NCBI GenBank assembly: GCA_963682055.1
Contig: OY821747.1
Span: 19,766,258 to 19,830,257 of the forward strand
DNA length: 64,000 bases
Direction: 5' to 3'
Source of the DNA: Primula veris
Taxonomy: Eukaryota; Streptophyta; Magnoliopsida; Ericales; Primulaceae
The stretch's first letter is position 1. Every line of letters begins with the position of its first letter. A model generated the notes under the pieces. It was not told where the DNA came from, did no database searches, and saw only the letters and a program-made list of their open reading frames with translations. Of the stretch, positions 10,819 to 25,800 are shown one piece after another. Made by a program: the position numbers and the translations under genes.

Positions 10819-13800
10819 TGATTGGCTAGGGAATCGGCGAAGTAAGTTCATCCTCCTCTCTAGGAAATCATCCTTGTAAGGTGAATCTTTTCCAACTAGG
10901 TCTTGTTTGTCCTTTAGTTTTATTTTTGATTATTTCTTGGTATTAGTATGCTTTCAAAATGTTTGATGTTCTAATGTCTGAGTTCTAGAACCCATACCTT
11001 CATTGAATCAATAAACCTACATGTTTTAGAGTCCCGATTGCATGCAGTATTAACCAAACCTTATCTCAAATATTTATAACCTAATAAGTTATTCTCTTAC
11101 TTTCATTGGTTGCTCATGGTTGGATTTTGTACGGTGTCAAATACTAATAGTCTAGTCATTGTTTTACTTGTTTTTAAAACGGTAATTTTTTCGTACCTGC
11201 AGTTGTCTCGTACATGATTTAAATACATATACTTTATCATCTCATTCTCATGCCTCTTCTTCATATCGCCTCCATCCCTCCATGTTATTTTTTGTTCTGC
11301 TTTCATAATCTCCATCTTAGGGAATATAAGAGAATAGGATAGAATAGAATCTGGAAAGATAAGTGTAAGAATTGAGCAAACGTTTTGTTCTCCTTTTGCT
11401 TGCATACAGGTCTTAGGGAATCGGCGAAGTATGTTCATCTCCCTCTCCAGGAGATCATCCTTCTTGTAAGGTGAATCTTTTACAACTAGGGTTTGTTTGT
11501 TCTTTAGTTTTATTTTTGATTATTTCTTGGTATTTGTATACATATGTTGCATTTCCTTATGTTGCCTTTCTGTTTGTATTCTGTGTAGTCAATGATTGGC
11601 TAGGGAATCGGCAAAGTAAGTTCATCTCCTTCTCTAGAAAATCATTCTTCTTGTAAGGTGAATCTTTTACAACTAGGGCTTGTTTGTCCTTTAGTTTTAT
11701 TTTTGATTATTTCTTGGTATTAGTATACTTATGTTGCATTTCCTTATGATGCCTTTTTGTTTGTATTCTGTGTAGTCTATTATTGGCTAGGGAATCGGCG
11801 AAGTAAGTTCATCCCCCTCTGCAGGAAATCATCCTTGTAAGGTGAATCTTTTCCAACTAGGGCTTGTTTGTCCTTTAGTTTTATTTTTGATTATTTCTTG
11901 GTATTAATATGCTTTCAAAATGTTTGATGTTCTAATGTCTGAGTTCTAGAACCCATACCTTCATTGAATCAATAAACCTACATATTTTAGAGTCCCGATT
12001 GCATGCAGTGTCAACCAAACATTATCTCAAATATTTAAAACCTAATCAGTTATTCTCTTACTTTCATTGGTTGCTCATGGTTGGATTTTGTACGGTGCCA
12101 AATATTAATAGTCTAGTCATTGTTTTACTTGTTTTTAAAACGGTAATTTTTTCGTACCTGGAGACGTACATCATTTAAATACATATATTTTATCATCTCA
12201 TTCTCATGCCTCTTCTTCATATCCCCTCCATCCCTCCGTATTATTTTATGTTCTGCTTTCATAATCTCCATCTTAGGGTATATAAGAGAATAGGATAGAA
12301 TAGAATCTGGAAAGATAAGAGTAAGAATTGAGCAAACGTTTTGTTCTCCTTATGCTTGCATACAGGTCTTAGGGAATCGGCGAAGTATGTTCATCTCGCT
12401 CTCCAGGAGATCATCCTTCTTGTAAGGTGAATCTTTTACAACTAGGGTTTGTTTGTTCTTTAGTTTTATTTTTGATTATTTCTTGGTATTTGTATACATA
12501 TGTTGCATTTCCTTATGTTGCCTTTCTGTTTGTATTCTGTGTAGTCAATGATTGGCTAGGGAATCGGCGAAGTAAGTTCATCTCCTTCTCTAGAAAATCA
12601 TTCTTCTTGTAAGGTGAATCTTTTACAACTAGGGCTTGTTTGTCCTTTAGTTTTATTTTTGATTATTTCTTGGTATTAGTATACTTATGTTGCATTTCCT
12701 TATGATGCCTTTTTGTTTGTATTCTGTGTAGTCTATTATTGGCTAGGGAATCGGCGAAGTAAGTTCATCCCCCTCTCCAGGAAATCATCCTTGTAAGGTG
12801 AATCTTTTCCAACTAGGGCTTGTTTGTCCTTTAGTTTTATTTTTGATTATTTCTTGGTATTAATATGCTTTCAAAATGTTTGATGTTCTAATGTCTGAGT
12901 TCTAGAACCCATACCTTCATTGAATCAATAAACCTACATATTTTAGAGTCCCGATTGCATGCAGTGTTAACCAAACATTATCTCAAATATTTAAAACCTA
13001 ATCAGTTATTCTCTTACTTTCATTGGTTACTCATGGTTGGATTTTGTACTGTGTCAAATATTAATAGTCTAGTCATTGTTTTACTTGTTTTTAAAACGGT
13101 AATTTTTTCGTACCTGGAGACGTACATCATTTAAATACATATATTTTATCATCTCATTCTCATGCCTCTTCTTCATATCCCCTCCATCCCTCCGTATTAT
13201 TTTATGTTCTGCTTTCATAATCTCCATCTTAGGGTATATAAGAGAATAGGATAGAATAGAATCTGGAAAGATAAGAGTAAGAATTGAGCAAACGTTTTGT
13301 TCTCCTTATGCTTGCATACAGGTCTTAGGGAATCGGCGAAGTATGTTCATCTCCCTCTCCAGGAGATCATCCTTCTTGTAAGGTGAATCTTTTACAACTA
13401 GGGTTTGTTTGTTCTTTAGTTTTATTTTTGATTATTTCTTGGTATTTGTATACATATGTTGCATTTCCTTATGTTGCCTTTCTGTTTGTATTCTGTGTAG
13501 TCAATGATTGGCTAGGGAATCGGCGAAGTAAGTTCATCTCCTTCTCTAGAAAATCATTCTTCTTGTAAGGTGAATCTTTTACAACTAGGGCTTGTTTGTC
13601 CTTTAGTTTTATTTTTGATTATTTCTTGGTATTAGTATACTTATGTTGCATTTCCTTATGATGCCTTTTTGTTTGTATTCTGTGTAGTCTATTATTGGCT
13701 AGGGAATCGGCGAAGTAAGTTCATCCCCCTCTGCAGGAAATCATCCTTGTAAGGTGAATCTTTTCCAACTAGGGCTTGTTTGCCCTTTAGTTTTATTTTT

Positions 13801-14482
13801 GATTATTTCTTGGTATTAGTATGCTTTCAAAATGTTTGATGTTCTAATGTCTGAGTTATAGAACCCATACCTTCATTGAATCAATAAACCTACATATTTT
13901 AGAGTCCCGATTGCATGCAGTATTAACCAAACCTTATCTCAAATATTTATAACCTAATCAGTTATTCTCTTACTTTCATTGGTTGCTCATGGTTGGATTT
14001 TGTACGGGGTCAAATATTAATAGTCTAGTCATTGTTTTACTTGTTTTCAAAACGGTAATTTTTTCGTACCTGCAGACGTACATCATTTAAATACAAATAC
14101 TTTATCATCTCATTCTCATGCCTCTTCTTCATATCCCCTCCATCCCTCCATGTTATTTTTTTTTCTGTTTTCATAATCTCCATCTTAGGGTATATAAGAG
14201 AATAGGATAGAATAGAATCTGGAAAGATAAGAGTAAGAATTGAGCAAATGTTTTGTTCTCCTTTTGCTTGCATACAGGTCTTATTGGCTAGGGAATCGGC
14301 AAAGTAAGTTCATCTCCCTCTCCAGGAAATCATCCTTCTTGTAAGGTGAATCTTTTACAACGAGGGCTTGTTTGTCCTTTAGTTTTATTTTTGATTATTT
14401 CTTGGTAATACTATACTTATGTTGCATATACTTATGTTGCATTTCCTTATGTTGCCTTTCTGTTTGTATTCTGTGTAGTCAA
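10819..14482 (+). repeat. 3,664-bp higher-order unit, copy 3
   Basis: Same order as the two preceding units, with B starts at 10876, 11837, 12793 and 13749. It is one or two bases different in length: the first A-A junction keeps AAGTTCATCTCC where copies 1 and 2 have AAGTTATCTCC, and it has GGCAAAGTAAG near 11611. These differences make it the most distinct of the three copies, as expected next to the boundary with the 2,707-bp block. Confidence 0.93.
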
Positions 14483-17189
14483 TGATTGGCTAGGGAATCG
14501 GCGAAGTAAGTTCATCCTCCTCTCTAGGAAATCATCCTTGTAAGGTGAATCTTTTCCAACTAGGTCTTGTTTGTCCTTTAGTTTTATTTTTGATTATTTC
14601 TTGGTATTAGTATGCTTTCAAAATGTTTGATGTTCTAATGTCTGAGTTCTAGAACCCATACCTTCATTGAATCAATAAACCTACATGTTTTAGAGTCCCG
14701 ATTGCATGCAGTATTAACCAAACCTTATCTCAAATATTTATAACCTAATAAGTTATTCTCTTACTTTCATTGGTTGCTCATGGTTGGATTTTGTACGGTG
14801 TCAAATACTAATAGTCTAGTCATTGTTTTACTTGTTTTTAAAACGGTAATTTTTTCGTACCTGCAGTTGTCTCGTACATGATTTAAATACATATACTTTA
14901 TCATCTCATTCTCATGCCTCTTCTTCATATCGCCTCCATCCCTCCATGTTATTTTTTGTTCTGCTTTCATAATCTCCATCTTAGGGAATATAAGAGAATA
15001 GGATAGAATAGAATCTGGAAAGATAAGTGTAAGAATTGAGCAAACGTTTTGTTCTCCTTTTGCTTGCATACAGGTCTTAGGGAATCGGCGAAGTATGTTC
15101 ATCTCCCTCTCCAGGAGATCATCCTTCTTGTAAGGTGAATCTTTTACAACTAGGGTTTGTTTGTTCTTTAGTTTTATATTTGATTATTTCTTGGTATTTG
15201 TATACATATGTTGCATTTCCTTATGTTGCCTTTCTGTTTGTATTCTGTGTAGTCAATGATTGGCTAGGGAATCGGCGAAGTAAGTTCATCTCCTTCTCTA
15301 GAAAATCATTCTTCTTGTATGGTGAATCTTTTACAACTAGGGCTTGTTTGTCCTTTAGTTTTATTTTTGATTATTTCTTGGTATTAGTATACTTATGTTG
15401 CATTTCCTTATGATGCCTTTTTGTTTGTATTCTGTGTAGTCTATTATTGGCTAGGGAATCGGCGAAGTAAGTTCATCCCCCTCTCCAGGAAATCATCCTT
15501 GTAAGGTGAATCTTTTCCAACTAGGGCTTGTTTGTCCTTTAGTTTTATTTTTGATTATTTCTTGGTATTAATATGCTTTCAAAATGTTTGATGTTCTAAT
15601 GTCTGAGTTCTAGAACCCATACCTTCATTGAATCAATAAACCTACATATTTTAGAGTCCCGATTGCATGCAGTGTTAACCAAACATTATCTCAAATATTT
15701 AAAACCTAATCAGTTATTCTCTTACTTTCATTGGTTGCTCATGGTTGGATTTTGTACGGTGTCAAATATTAATAGTCTAGTCATTGTTTTACTTGTTTTT
15801 AAAACGGTAATTTTTTCGTACCTGGAGACGTAAATCATTTAAATACATATATTTTATCATCTCATTCTCATGCCTCTTCTTCATATCCCCTCCATCCCTC
15901 CGTATTATTTTATGTTCTGCTTTCATAATCTCCATCTTAGGGTATATAAGAGAATAGGATAGAATAGAATCTGGAAACATAAGAGTAAGAATTGAGCAAA
16001 CGTTTTGTTCTCCTTATGCTTGCATACAGGTCTTAGGGAATCGGCGAAGTAAGTTCATCTCCCTCTCCAGGAGATCATCCTTCTTGTAAGGTGAATCTTT
16101 TACAACTAGGGTTTGTTTGTTCTTTAGTTTTATTTTTGATTATTTCTTGGTATTTGTATACATATGTTGCATTTCCTTATGTTGCCTTTCTGTTTGTATT
16201 CTGTGTAGTCAATGATTGCCTAGGGAATCGGCGAAGTAAGTTATCTCCTTCTCTAGAAAATCATTCTTCTTGTAAGGTGAATCTTTTACAACTAGGGCTT
16301 GTTTGTCCTTTAGTTTTATTTTTGATTATTTCTTGGTATTAGTATACTTATGTTGCATTTCCTTATGATGCCTTTTTGTTTGTATTCTGTGTAGTCTATT
16401 ATTGGCTAGGGAATCGGCGAAGTAAGTTCATCCCCCTCTCCAGGAAATCATCCTTGTAAGGTGAATCTTTTCCAACTAGGGCTTGTTTGTCCTTTAGTTT
16501 TATTTTTGATTATTTCTTGGTATTAATATGCTTTCAAAATGTTTGATGTTCTAATGTCTGAGTTCTAGAACCCATACCTTCATTGAATCAATAAACCTAC
16601 ATATTTTAGAGTCCCGATTGCATGCAGTGTTAACCAAACATTATCTCAAATATTTAAAACCTAATCAGTTATTCTCTTACTTTCATTGGTTGCTCATGGT
16701 TGGATTTTGTACGGGGTCAAATATTAATAGTCTAGTCATTGTTTTACTTGTTTTCAAAACGGTAATTTTTTCGTACCTGCAGACGTACATCATTTAAATA
16801 CAAATACTTTATCATCTCATTCTCATGCCTCTTCTTCATATCCCCTCCATCCCTCCATGTTATTTTTTTTTCTGTTTTCATAATCTCCATCTTAGGGTAT
16901 ATAAGAGAATAGGATAGAATAGAATCTGGAAAGATAAGAGTAAGAATTGAGCAAATGTTTTGTTCTCCTTTTGCTTGCATACAGGTCTTATTGGCTAGGG
17001 AATCGGCAAAGTAAGTTCATCTCCCTCTCCAGGAAATCATCCTTCTTGTAAGGTGAATCTTTTACAACGAGGGCTTGTTTGTCCTTTAGTTTTATTTTTG
17101 ATTATTTCTTGGTAATACTATACTTATGTTGCATATACTTATGTTGCATTTCCTTATGTTGCCTTTCTGTTTGTATTCTGTGTAGTCAA
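14483..17189 (+). repeat. 2,707-bp higher-order unit, copy 1, carrying a B3/B2 fusion module
   Basis: Order is B1-A-A-B3-A-A-[B3/B2]-A, with B starts at 14540, 15501 and 16456. It is 957 bp shorter than the 3,664-bp unit, one B-A-A set. The module at 16456 begins as B3 and ends as B2, which is what an exchange between B3 and B2 would leave. The first A here has TATATTTGATT near 15175 and TTGTATGGTG near 15316, both shared with the next copy. Confidence 0.93.
16456..17047 (+). repeat. Recombinant module: B3 5' part joined to B2 3' part
   Basis: Up to about 16661 the module has the B3 bases (TTAATATGC, GAGTTCTAGAACC, GTGTTAACCAAACATTATC, ATTTAAAACC). From TACGGGGTC at about 16710 onward it has B2 bases (GTTTTCAAAACGG, CTGCAGACG, ACAAATAC, the eight-T run, and TTATTGGCTAGGG). 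The exchange lies in the stretch of about 50 bp between these markers, where B2 and B3 are identical. Confidence 0.88.
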
Positions 17190-19896
17190 TGATTGGCTAG
17201 GGAATCGGCGAAGTAAGTTCATCCTCCTCTCTAGGAAATCATCCTTGTAAGGTGAATCTTTTCCAACTAGGTCTTGTTTGTCCTTTAGTTTTATTTTTGA
17301 TTATTTCTTGGTATTAGTATGCTTTCAAAATGTTTGATGTTCTAATGTCTGAGTTCTAGAACCCATACCTTCATTGAATCAATAAACCTACATGTTTTAG
17401 AGTCCCGATTGCATGCAGTATTAACCAAACCTTATCTCAAATATTTATAACCTAATAAGTTATTCTCTTACTTTCATTGGTTGCTCATGGTTGGATTTTG
17501 TACGGTGTCAAATACTAATAGTCTAGTCATTGTTTTACTTGTTTTTAAAACGGTAATTTTTTCGTACCTGCAGTTGTCTCGTACATGATTTAAATACATA
17601 TACTTTATCATCTCATTCTCATGCCTCTTCTTCATATCGCCTCCATCCCTCCATGTTATTTTTTGTTCTGCTTTCATAATCTCCATCTTAGGGAATATAA
17701 GAGAATAGGATAGAATAGAATCTGGAAAGATAAGTGTAAGAATTGAGCAAACGTTTTGTTCTCCTTTTGCTTGCATACAGGTCTTAGGGAATCGGCGAAG
17801 TATGTTCATCTCCCTCTCCAGGAGATCATCCTTCTTGTAAGGTGAATCTTTTACAACTAGGGTTTGTTTGTTCTTTAGTTTTATATTTGATTATTTCTTG
17901 GTATTTGTATACATATGTTGCATTTCCTTATGTTGCCTTTCTGTTTGTATTCTGTGTAGTCAATGATTGGCTAGGGAATCGGCGAAGTAAGTTCATCTCC
18001 TTCTCTAGAAAATCATTCTTCTTGTATGGTGAATCTTTTACAACTAGGGCTTGTTTGTCCTTTAGTTTTATTTTTGATTATTTCTTGGTATTAGTATACT
18101 TATGTTGCATTTCCTTATGATGCCTTTTTGTTTGTATTCTGTGTAGTCTATTATTGGCTAGGGAATCGGCGAAGTAAGTTCATCCCCCTCTCCAGGAAAT
18201 CATCCTTGTAAGGTGAATCTTTTCCAACTAGGGCTTGTTTGTCCTTTAGTTTTATTTTTGATTATTTCTTGGTATTAATATGCTTTCAAAATGTTTGATG
18301 TTCTAATGTCTGAGTTCTAGAACCCATACCTTCATTGAATCAATAAACCTACATATTTTAGAGTCCCGATTGCATGCAGTGTTAACCAAACATTATCTCA
18401 AATATTTAAAACCTAATCAGTTATTCTCTTACTTTCATTGGTTGCTCATGGTTGGATTTTGTACGGTGTCAAATATTAATAGTCTAGTCATTGTTTTACT
18501 TGTTTTTAAAACGGTAATTTTTTCGTACCTGGAGACGTAAATCATTTAAATACATATATTTTATCATCTCATTCTCATGCCTCTTCTTCATATCCCCTCC
18601 ATCCCTCCGTATTATTTTATGTTCTGCTTTCATAATCTCCATCTTAGGGTATATAAGAGAATAGGATAGAATAGAATCTGGAAACATAAGAGTAAGAATT
18701 GAGCAAACGTTTTGTTCTCCTTATGCTTGCATACAGGTCTTAGGGAATCGGCGAAGTAAGTTCATCTCCCTCTCCAGGAGATCATCCTTCTTGTAAGGTG
18801 AATCTTTTACAACTAGGGTTTGTTTGTTCTTTAGTTTTATTTTTGATTATTTCTTGGTATTTGTATACATATGTTGCATTTCCTTATGTTGCCTTTCTGT
18901 TTGTATTCTGTGTAGTCAATGATTGCCTAGGGAATCGGCGAAGTAAGTTATCTCCTTCTCTAGAAAATCATTCTTCTTGTAAGGTGAATCTTTTACAACT
19001 AGGGCTTGTTTGTCCTTTAGTTTTATTTTTGATTATTTCTTGGTATTAGTATACTTATGTTGCATTTCCTTATGATGCCTTTTTGTTTGTATTCTGTGTA
19101 GTCTATTATTGGCTAGGGAATCGGCGAAGTAAGTTCATCCCCCTCTCCAGGAAATCATCCTTGTAAGGTGAATCTTTTCCAACTAGGGCTTGTTTGTCCT
19201 TTAGTTTTATTTTTGATTATTTCTTGGTATTAATATGCTTTCAAAATGTTTGATGTTCTAATGTCTGAGTTCTAGAACCCATACCTTCATTGAATCAATA
19301 AACCTACATATTTTAGAGTCCCGATTGCATGCAGTGTTAACCAAACATTATCTCAAATATTTAAAACCTAATCAGTTATTCTCTTACTTTCATTGGTTGC
19401 TCATGGTTGGATTTTGTACGGTGTCAAATATTAATAGTCTAGTCATTGTTTTACTTGTTTTTAAAACGGTAATTTTTTCGTACCTGGAGACGTACATCAT
19501 TTAAATACATATATTTTATCATTTCATTCTCATGCCTCTTCTTCATATCCCCTCCATCCTTCCATATTATTTTTTGTTCTGCTTTCATAATCTCCATCTT
19601 AGGGTATATAAGAGAATAGGATAGAATAGAATCTGGAAAGATAAGAGTAAGAATTGAGCAAATGTTTTGTTCTCCTTATGCTTGCATACAGGTCTTATTG
19701 GCTAGGGAATTGGCGAAGTAAGTTCATCTCCCTCTCCAGGAAATCATCCTTCTTGTAAGGTGAATGTTTTACAACTAGGGCTTGTTTGTCCTTTAGTTTT
19801 ATTTTTGATTATTTCTTGGTATTAGTATACATACTTATGTTGCATTTCCTTATGTTGCCTTTCTGTTTGTATTCTGTGTAGTCAATGATTGGCTAG
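17190..19896 (+). repeat. 2,707-bp higher-order unit, copy 2, diverging in its last module
   Basis: Repeats the preceding unit (B starts 17247, 18208, 19163), including the TATATTTGATT near 17882 and TTGTATGGTG near 18025. The third B (19163) stays B3-like (CTGGAGACG near 19485) instead of changing to B2, so close identity with copy 1 is lost from roughly 19.4 kb. The following A has the longer GTATACATACTTATG form. Confidence 0.88.
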
Positions 19897-22800
19897 GGAA
19901 TCGGCGAAGTAAGTTCATCCTCCTCTCCAGGAAATCATCCTTGTAAGGTGAATCTTATCCAACTAGGGCTTGTTTGTCCTTTAGTTTTATTTTTGATTAT
20001 TTCTTGGTATTAATATGCTTTCAAAATGTTTGATGTTCTAATGTCTTGAGTTCTAGAACCCATACCTTCATTGAATCAATAAACCTACATATTTTAGAGT
20101 CCCGATTGCATGCAGTATTAACCAAACCTTATCTCAAATATTTAAAACCTAATCAGTTATTCTCTTACTTTCATTGGTTGCTCATGGTTGGATTTTGTAC
20201 GGTGTCAAATATTATTAGTCTAGTCATTGTTTTACTTGTTTTTAAAACGGTAATTTTTTCGTACCTGCAGACGTACATCATTTAAATACATATACTTTAT
20301 CATCTCATTCTCATGCCTCTTCTTCATATCCCCTCCATCCCTCCGTATTATTTTTTGTTCTGCTTTCATAATCTCCATCTTAGGGTATATAAGAGAATAG
20401 GATAGAATAGAATCTGGAAAGATAAGAGTAAAAATTGAGCAAACGTTTTGTTCTCCTTTTGCTTGCATACAGGTCTTAGGGTATCGGCGAAGTAAGTTCA
20501 TCTCCCTCTCCAGGAGATCATCCTTCTTGTAAGGTGAATCTTTTACAACTAGGGTTTGTTTGTTCTTTAGTTTTATTTTTGATTATTTCTTGGTATTTGT
20601 ATACATATGTTGCATTTCCTTATGTTGCCTTTCTGTTTGTATTCTGTGTAGTCAATGATTGGCTAGGGAATCGGCGAAGTAAGTTCATCTCTTTCTCTAG
20701 AAAATCATTCTTCTTGTAAGGTGAATCTTTTACAACTAGGGCTTGTTTGTCCTTTAGTTTTATTTTTGATTATTTCTTGGTATTAGTATACTTATGTTGC
20801 ATTTCCTTATGATGCCTTTTTGTTTGTATTCTGTGTAGTCTATTATTGGCTAGGGAATCGGCGAAGTAAGTTCATCCCCCTATGCAGGAAATCATCCTTG
20901 TAAGGTGAATCTTTTCCAACTAGGGCTTGTTTGTCCTTTAGTTTTATTTTTGATTATTTCTTGGTATTAGTATGCTTTCAAAATGTTTGATGTTCTAATG
21001 TCTGAGTTATAGAACCCATATCTTCATTGAATCAATAAACCTACATATTTTAGAGTCCCGATTGCATGCAGTATTAAACAAACCTTATCTCAAATATTTA
21101 TAACCTAATCAGTATTCTCTTACTTTCATTGGTTGCTCATGGTTGGATTTTGTACGGTGTCAAATATTAATAGTCTAGTCATTGTTTTACTTGTTTTCAA
21201 AACGGTAATTTTTTCGTACCTGCAGACGTACATCATTTAAATACAAATACTTTATCATCTCATTCTCCTGCCTCTTATTCTTATCCCCTCCATCCCTCCA
21301 TGTTATTTTTTGTTCTGTTTTCATAATCTCCATCTTAGGGTATATAAGAGAATAGGATAGAATAGAATCTGGAAAGATAAAGAGTAAGAATTGAGCAAAT
21401 GTTTTGTTCTCCTTTTGCTTGCATACATGTCTTATTGGCTAGGGAATCGGCGAAGTAAGTTCATCTCCCTCTCCAGGAAATCATCCTTCTTGTAAGGTGA
21501 ATCTTTTACAACGAGGGCTTGTTTGTCCTTTAGTTTTATTTTTGATTATTTCTTGGTATTAGTATACATACTTATGTTGCATTTCCTTATGTTGCCTTTC
21601 TGTTTGTATTCTGTGTAGTCAATGATTGGCTAGGGAATCGGCAAAGTAAGTTCATCCTCCTCTCCAGGAAATCATCCTTGTAAGGTGAATCTTTTCCAAC
21701 TAGGGCTTGTTTGTCCTTTAGTTTTATTTTTGATTATTTCTTGGTATTAATATGCTTTCAAAATGTTTGATGTTCTAATGTCTGAGTTCTAGAACCTATA
21801 CCTTCATTGAATCAATAAACCTACATATATTTTAGAGTCCCGATTGCATGCAGTATTAACCAAACATTATCTCAAATATTTAAAACCTAATCAGTTATTC
21901 TCTTACTTTCATTGGTTGCTCATGGTTGGATTTTGTACGGTGTCAAATACTAATAGTCTAGTCATTGTTTTACTTGTTTTTAAAACGGTAATTTTTTCGT
22001 ACCTGCAGACGTACATCATTTAAATACATATACTTTATCATCTCATTCTCATGCCTCTTCTTCATATCCCCTCCATCCCTCCGTATTATTTTTTGTTCTG
22101 CTTTCATAATCTCCATCTTAGGGTATATAAGAGAATAGGATAGAATAGAATCTGGAAAGATAAAGAGTAAGAATTGAGCAAACGTTTTGTTCTCCTTATG
22201 CTTGCATACAGGTCTTAGGGAATCGGCGAAGTAAGTTCATCTCCCTCTCCAGGAGATCATCCTTCTTGTAAGGTGAATCTTTTACAACTAGGGTTTGTTT
22301 GTTCTTTAGTTTTATTTTTGATTATTTCTTGGTATTTGTATACATATGTTGCATTTCCTTTTGTTGCCTTTCTGTTTGTATTCTGTGTAGTCAATGATTG
22401 CCTAGGGAATCGGCGAAGTAAGTTATCTCCTTCTCTAGAAAATCATTCTTCTTGTAAGGTGAATCTTTTACAACTAGGGCTTGTTTGTCCTTTAGTTTTA
22501 TTTTTGATTATTTCTTGGTATTAGTATACTTATGTTGCATTTCCTTATGATGCCTTTTTGTTTGTATTCTGTGTAGTCTATTATTGGCTAGGGAATCGGC
22601 GAAGTAAGTTCATCCCCTCTCCAGGAAATCATCCTTGTAAGGTGAATCTTTTCCAACTAGGGCTTGTTTGTCCTTTAGTTTTATTTTTGATTATTTCTTG
22701 GTATTAATATGCTTTCAAAATGTTTGATGTTCTAATGTCTGAGTTCTAGAACCCATACCTTCATTGAATCAATAAACCTACATATTTTAGAGTCCCGATT

Positions 22801-25800
22801 GCATGCAGTGTTAACCAAACATTATCTCAAATATTTAAAACCTAATCAGTTATTCTCTAACTTTCATTGGTTGCTCATGGTTGGATTTTGTACGGTGTCA
22901 AATATTAATAGTCTAGTCATTGTTTTACTTGTTTTTAAAACGGTAATTTTTTCGTACCTGGAGACGTACATCATTTAAATACATATATTTTATCATCTCA
23001 TTCTCATGCCTCTTCTTCATATCCCCTCCATCCCTCCATATTATTTTTTGTTCTGCTTTCATAATCTCCATCTTAGGGTATATAAGAGAATAGGATAGAA
23101 TAGAATCTGGAAAGATAAGAGTAAGAATTGAGCAAATGTTTTGTTCTCCTTATGCTTGCATACAGGTCTTATTGGCTAGGGAATCGGCGAAGTAAGTTCA
23201 TCTCCCTCTCCAGGATATCATCCTTCTTGTAAGGTGAATCTTTTACAACTAGGGCTTGTTTGTCCTTTAGTTTTATTTTTGATTATTTCTTGGTATTAGT
23301 ATACATACTTATGTTGCATTTCCTTATGTTGCCTTTCTGTTTGTATTCTGTGTAGTCAATGATTGGCTAGGGAATCGGCGAAGTAAGTTCATCCTCCTCT
23401 CCAGGAAATCATCCTTGTAAGGTGAATCTTTTCCAACTAGGGCTTGTTTGTCCTTTAGTTTTATTTTTGATTATTTCTTGGTATTAATATGCTTTCAAAA
23501 TGTTTGATGTTCTAATGTCTGAGTTCTAGAACCCATACCTTCATTGAATCAATAAACCTACATATTTTAGAGTCCCGATTTCATGCAGTATTAACCAAAC
23601 ATTATCTCAAATATTTAAAACCTAATCAGTTATTCTCTTACTTTCATTGGTTGCTCATGGTTGGATTTTGTACGGTGTCAAATAGTAATAGTCTAGTCAT
23701 TGTTTTACTTGTTTTTAAAACGGTAATTTTTTCGTACCTGCAGACGTACATCATTTAAATACATATACTTTATCATCTCATTCTCATGCCTCTTCTTCAT
23801 ATCCCCTCCATCCTTCCATATTATTTTTTTTTTCTGCTTTCATAATCTCCATCTTAGGGTATATAAGAGAATAGGATAGAATAGAATCTGGAAAGATAAG
23901 AGTAAGAATTGAGCAAATGTTTTGTTCTCCTTATGCTTGCATACAGGTCTTATTGGCTAGGGAATCGGCGAAGTAAGTTCATCTCCCTCTCCAGGATATC
24001 ATCCTTCTTGTAAGGTGAATCTTTTACAACTAGGGCTTGTTTGTCCTTTAGTTTTATTTTTGATTATTTCTTGGTATTAGTATACATACTTATGTTGCAT
24101 TTCCTTATGTTGCCTTTCTGTTTGTATTCTGTGTAGTCAATGATTGGCTAGGGAATCGGCGAAGTAAGTTCATCCTCCTCTCCAGGAAATCATCCTTGTA
24201 AGGTGAATCTTTTCCAACTAGGGCTTGTTTGTCCTTTAGTTTTATTTTTGATTATTTCTTGGTATTAGTATGCTTTCAAAATGTTTGATGTTCTAATGTC
24301 TGAGTTCTAGAACCCATACCTTCATTGAATCAATAAACCTACATATTTTAGAGTCCCGATTGCATGCAGTATTAACCAAACCTTATGTCAAATATTATAA
24401 CCTAATCAGTTATTCTCTTACTTTCATTGGTTGCTCATGGTTGGATTTTGTACGGTGTCAAATATTATTAGTCTAGTCATTGTTTTACTTGTTTTTAAAA
24501 CGGTAATTTTTTCGTACCTGCAGACGTACATCATTTAAATACATATATTTTATCATCTCATTCTCATGCCTCTTCTTCATATCCCCTCCATCCCTCCGTA
24601 TTATTTTTTGTTCTGCTTTCATAATCTCCATCTTAGGGTATATAAGAGAATAGGATAGAATAGAATCTGGAAAGATAAGAGTAAGAATTGAGCAAACGTT
24701 TTGTTCTCCTTATGCTTGCATACAGGTCTTAGGGAATCGGCGAAGTAAGTTCATCTACCTCTCCAGGAGATCATCCTTCTTGTAAGGTGAATCTTTTACA
24801 ACTAGGGTTTGTTTGTTCTTTAGTTTTATTTTTGATTATTTCTTGGTATTTGTATACATAGGTTGCATTTCCTTATGTTGCCTTTCTGTTTGTATTCTGT
24901 GTAGTCAATGATTGGCTAGGGAATCGGCGAAGTAAGTTCATCTCCCTCTCCAGGAAATCATCCTTCTTGTAAGGTGAATCTTTTACAACTAGGGCTTGTT
25001 TGTCCTTTAGTTTTATTTTTGATTATTTCTTGGTATTAGTATACATACTTATGTTGCATTTCCATATGTTGCCTTTCTGTTTGTATTCTGTGTAGTCAAT
25101 GATTGGCTAGGGAATCGGCGAAGTAAGTTCATCCTCCTCTCCAGGAAATCATCCTTGTAAGGTGAATCTTTTCCAACTAGGGCTTGTTTGTCCTTTAGTT
25201 TTATTTTTGATTATTTCTTGGTATTAGTATGCTTTCAAAATGTTTGATGTTCTAATGTCTGAGTTCTAGAACCCATACCTTCATTGAATCAATAAACCTA
25301 CATATTTTAGAGTCCCGATTGCATGCAGTATTAACCAAACCTTATGTCAAATATTATAACCTAATCAGTTATTCTCTTACTTTCATTGGTTGCTCATGGT
25401 TGGATTTTGTACGGTGTCAAATATTATTAGTCTAGTCATTGTTTTACTTGTTTTTAAAACGGTAATTTTTTCGTACCTGCAGACGTACATCATTTAAATA
25501 CATATATTTTATCATCTCATTCTCATGCCTCTTCTTCATATCCCCTCCATCCCTCCGTATTATTTTTTGTTCTGCTTTCATAATCTCCATCTTAGGGTAT
25601 ATAAGAGAATAGGATAGAATAGAATCTGGAAAGATAAGAGTAAGAATTGAGCAAACGTTTTGTTCTCCTTATGCTTGCATACAGGTCTTAGGGAATCGGC
25701 GAAGTAAGTTCATCTCCCTCTCCAGGAGATCATCCTTCTTGTAAGGTGAATCTTTTACAACTAGGGTTTGTTTGTTCTTTAGTTTTATTTTTGATTATTT

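Noticed and set aside
20046..20285. 79-codon plus-strand frame in a B module
   Set aside because: Created by one extra T (ATGTCTTGAG) in this copy only; absent from sister modules.
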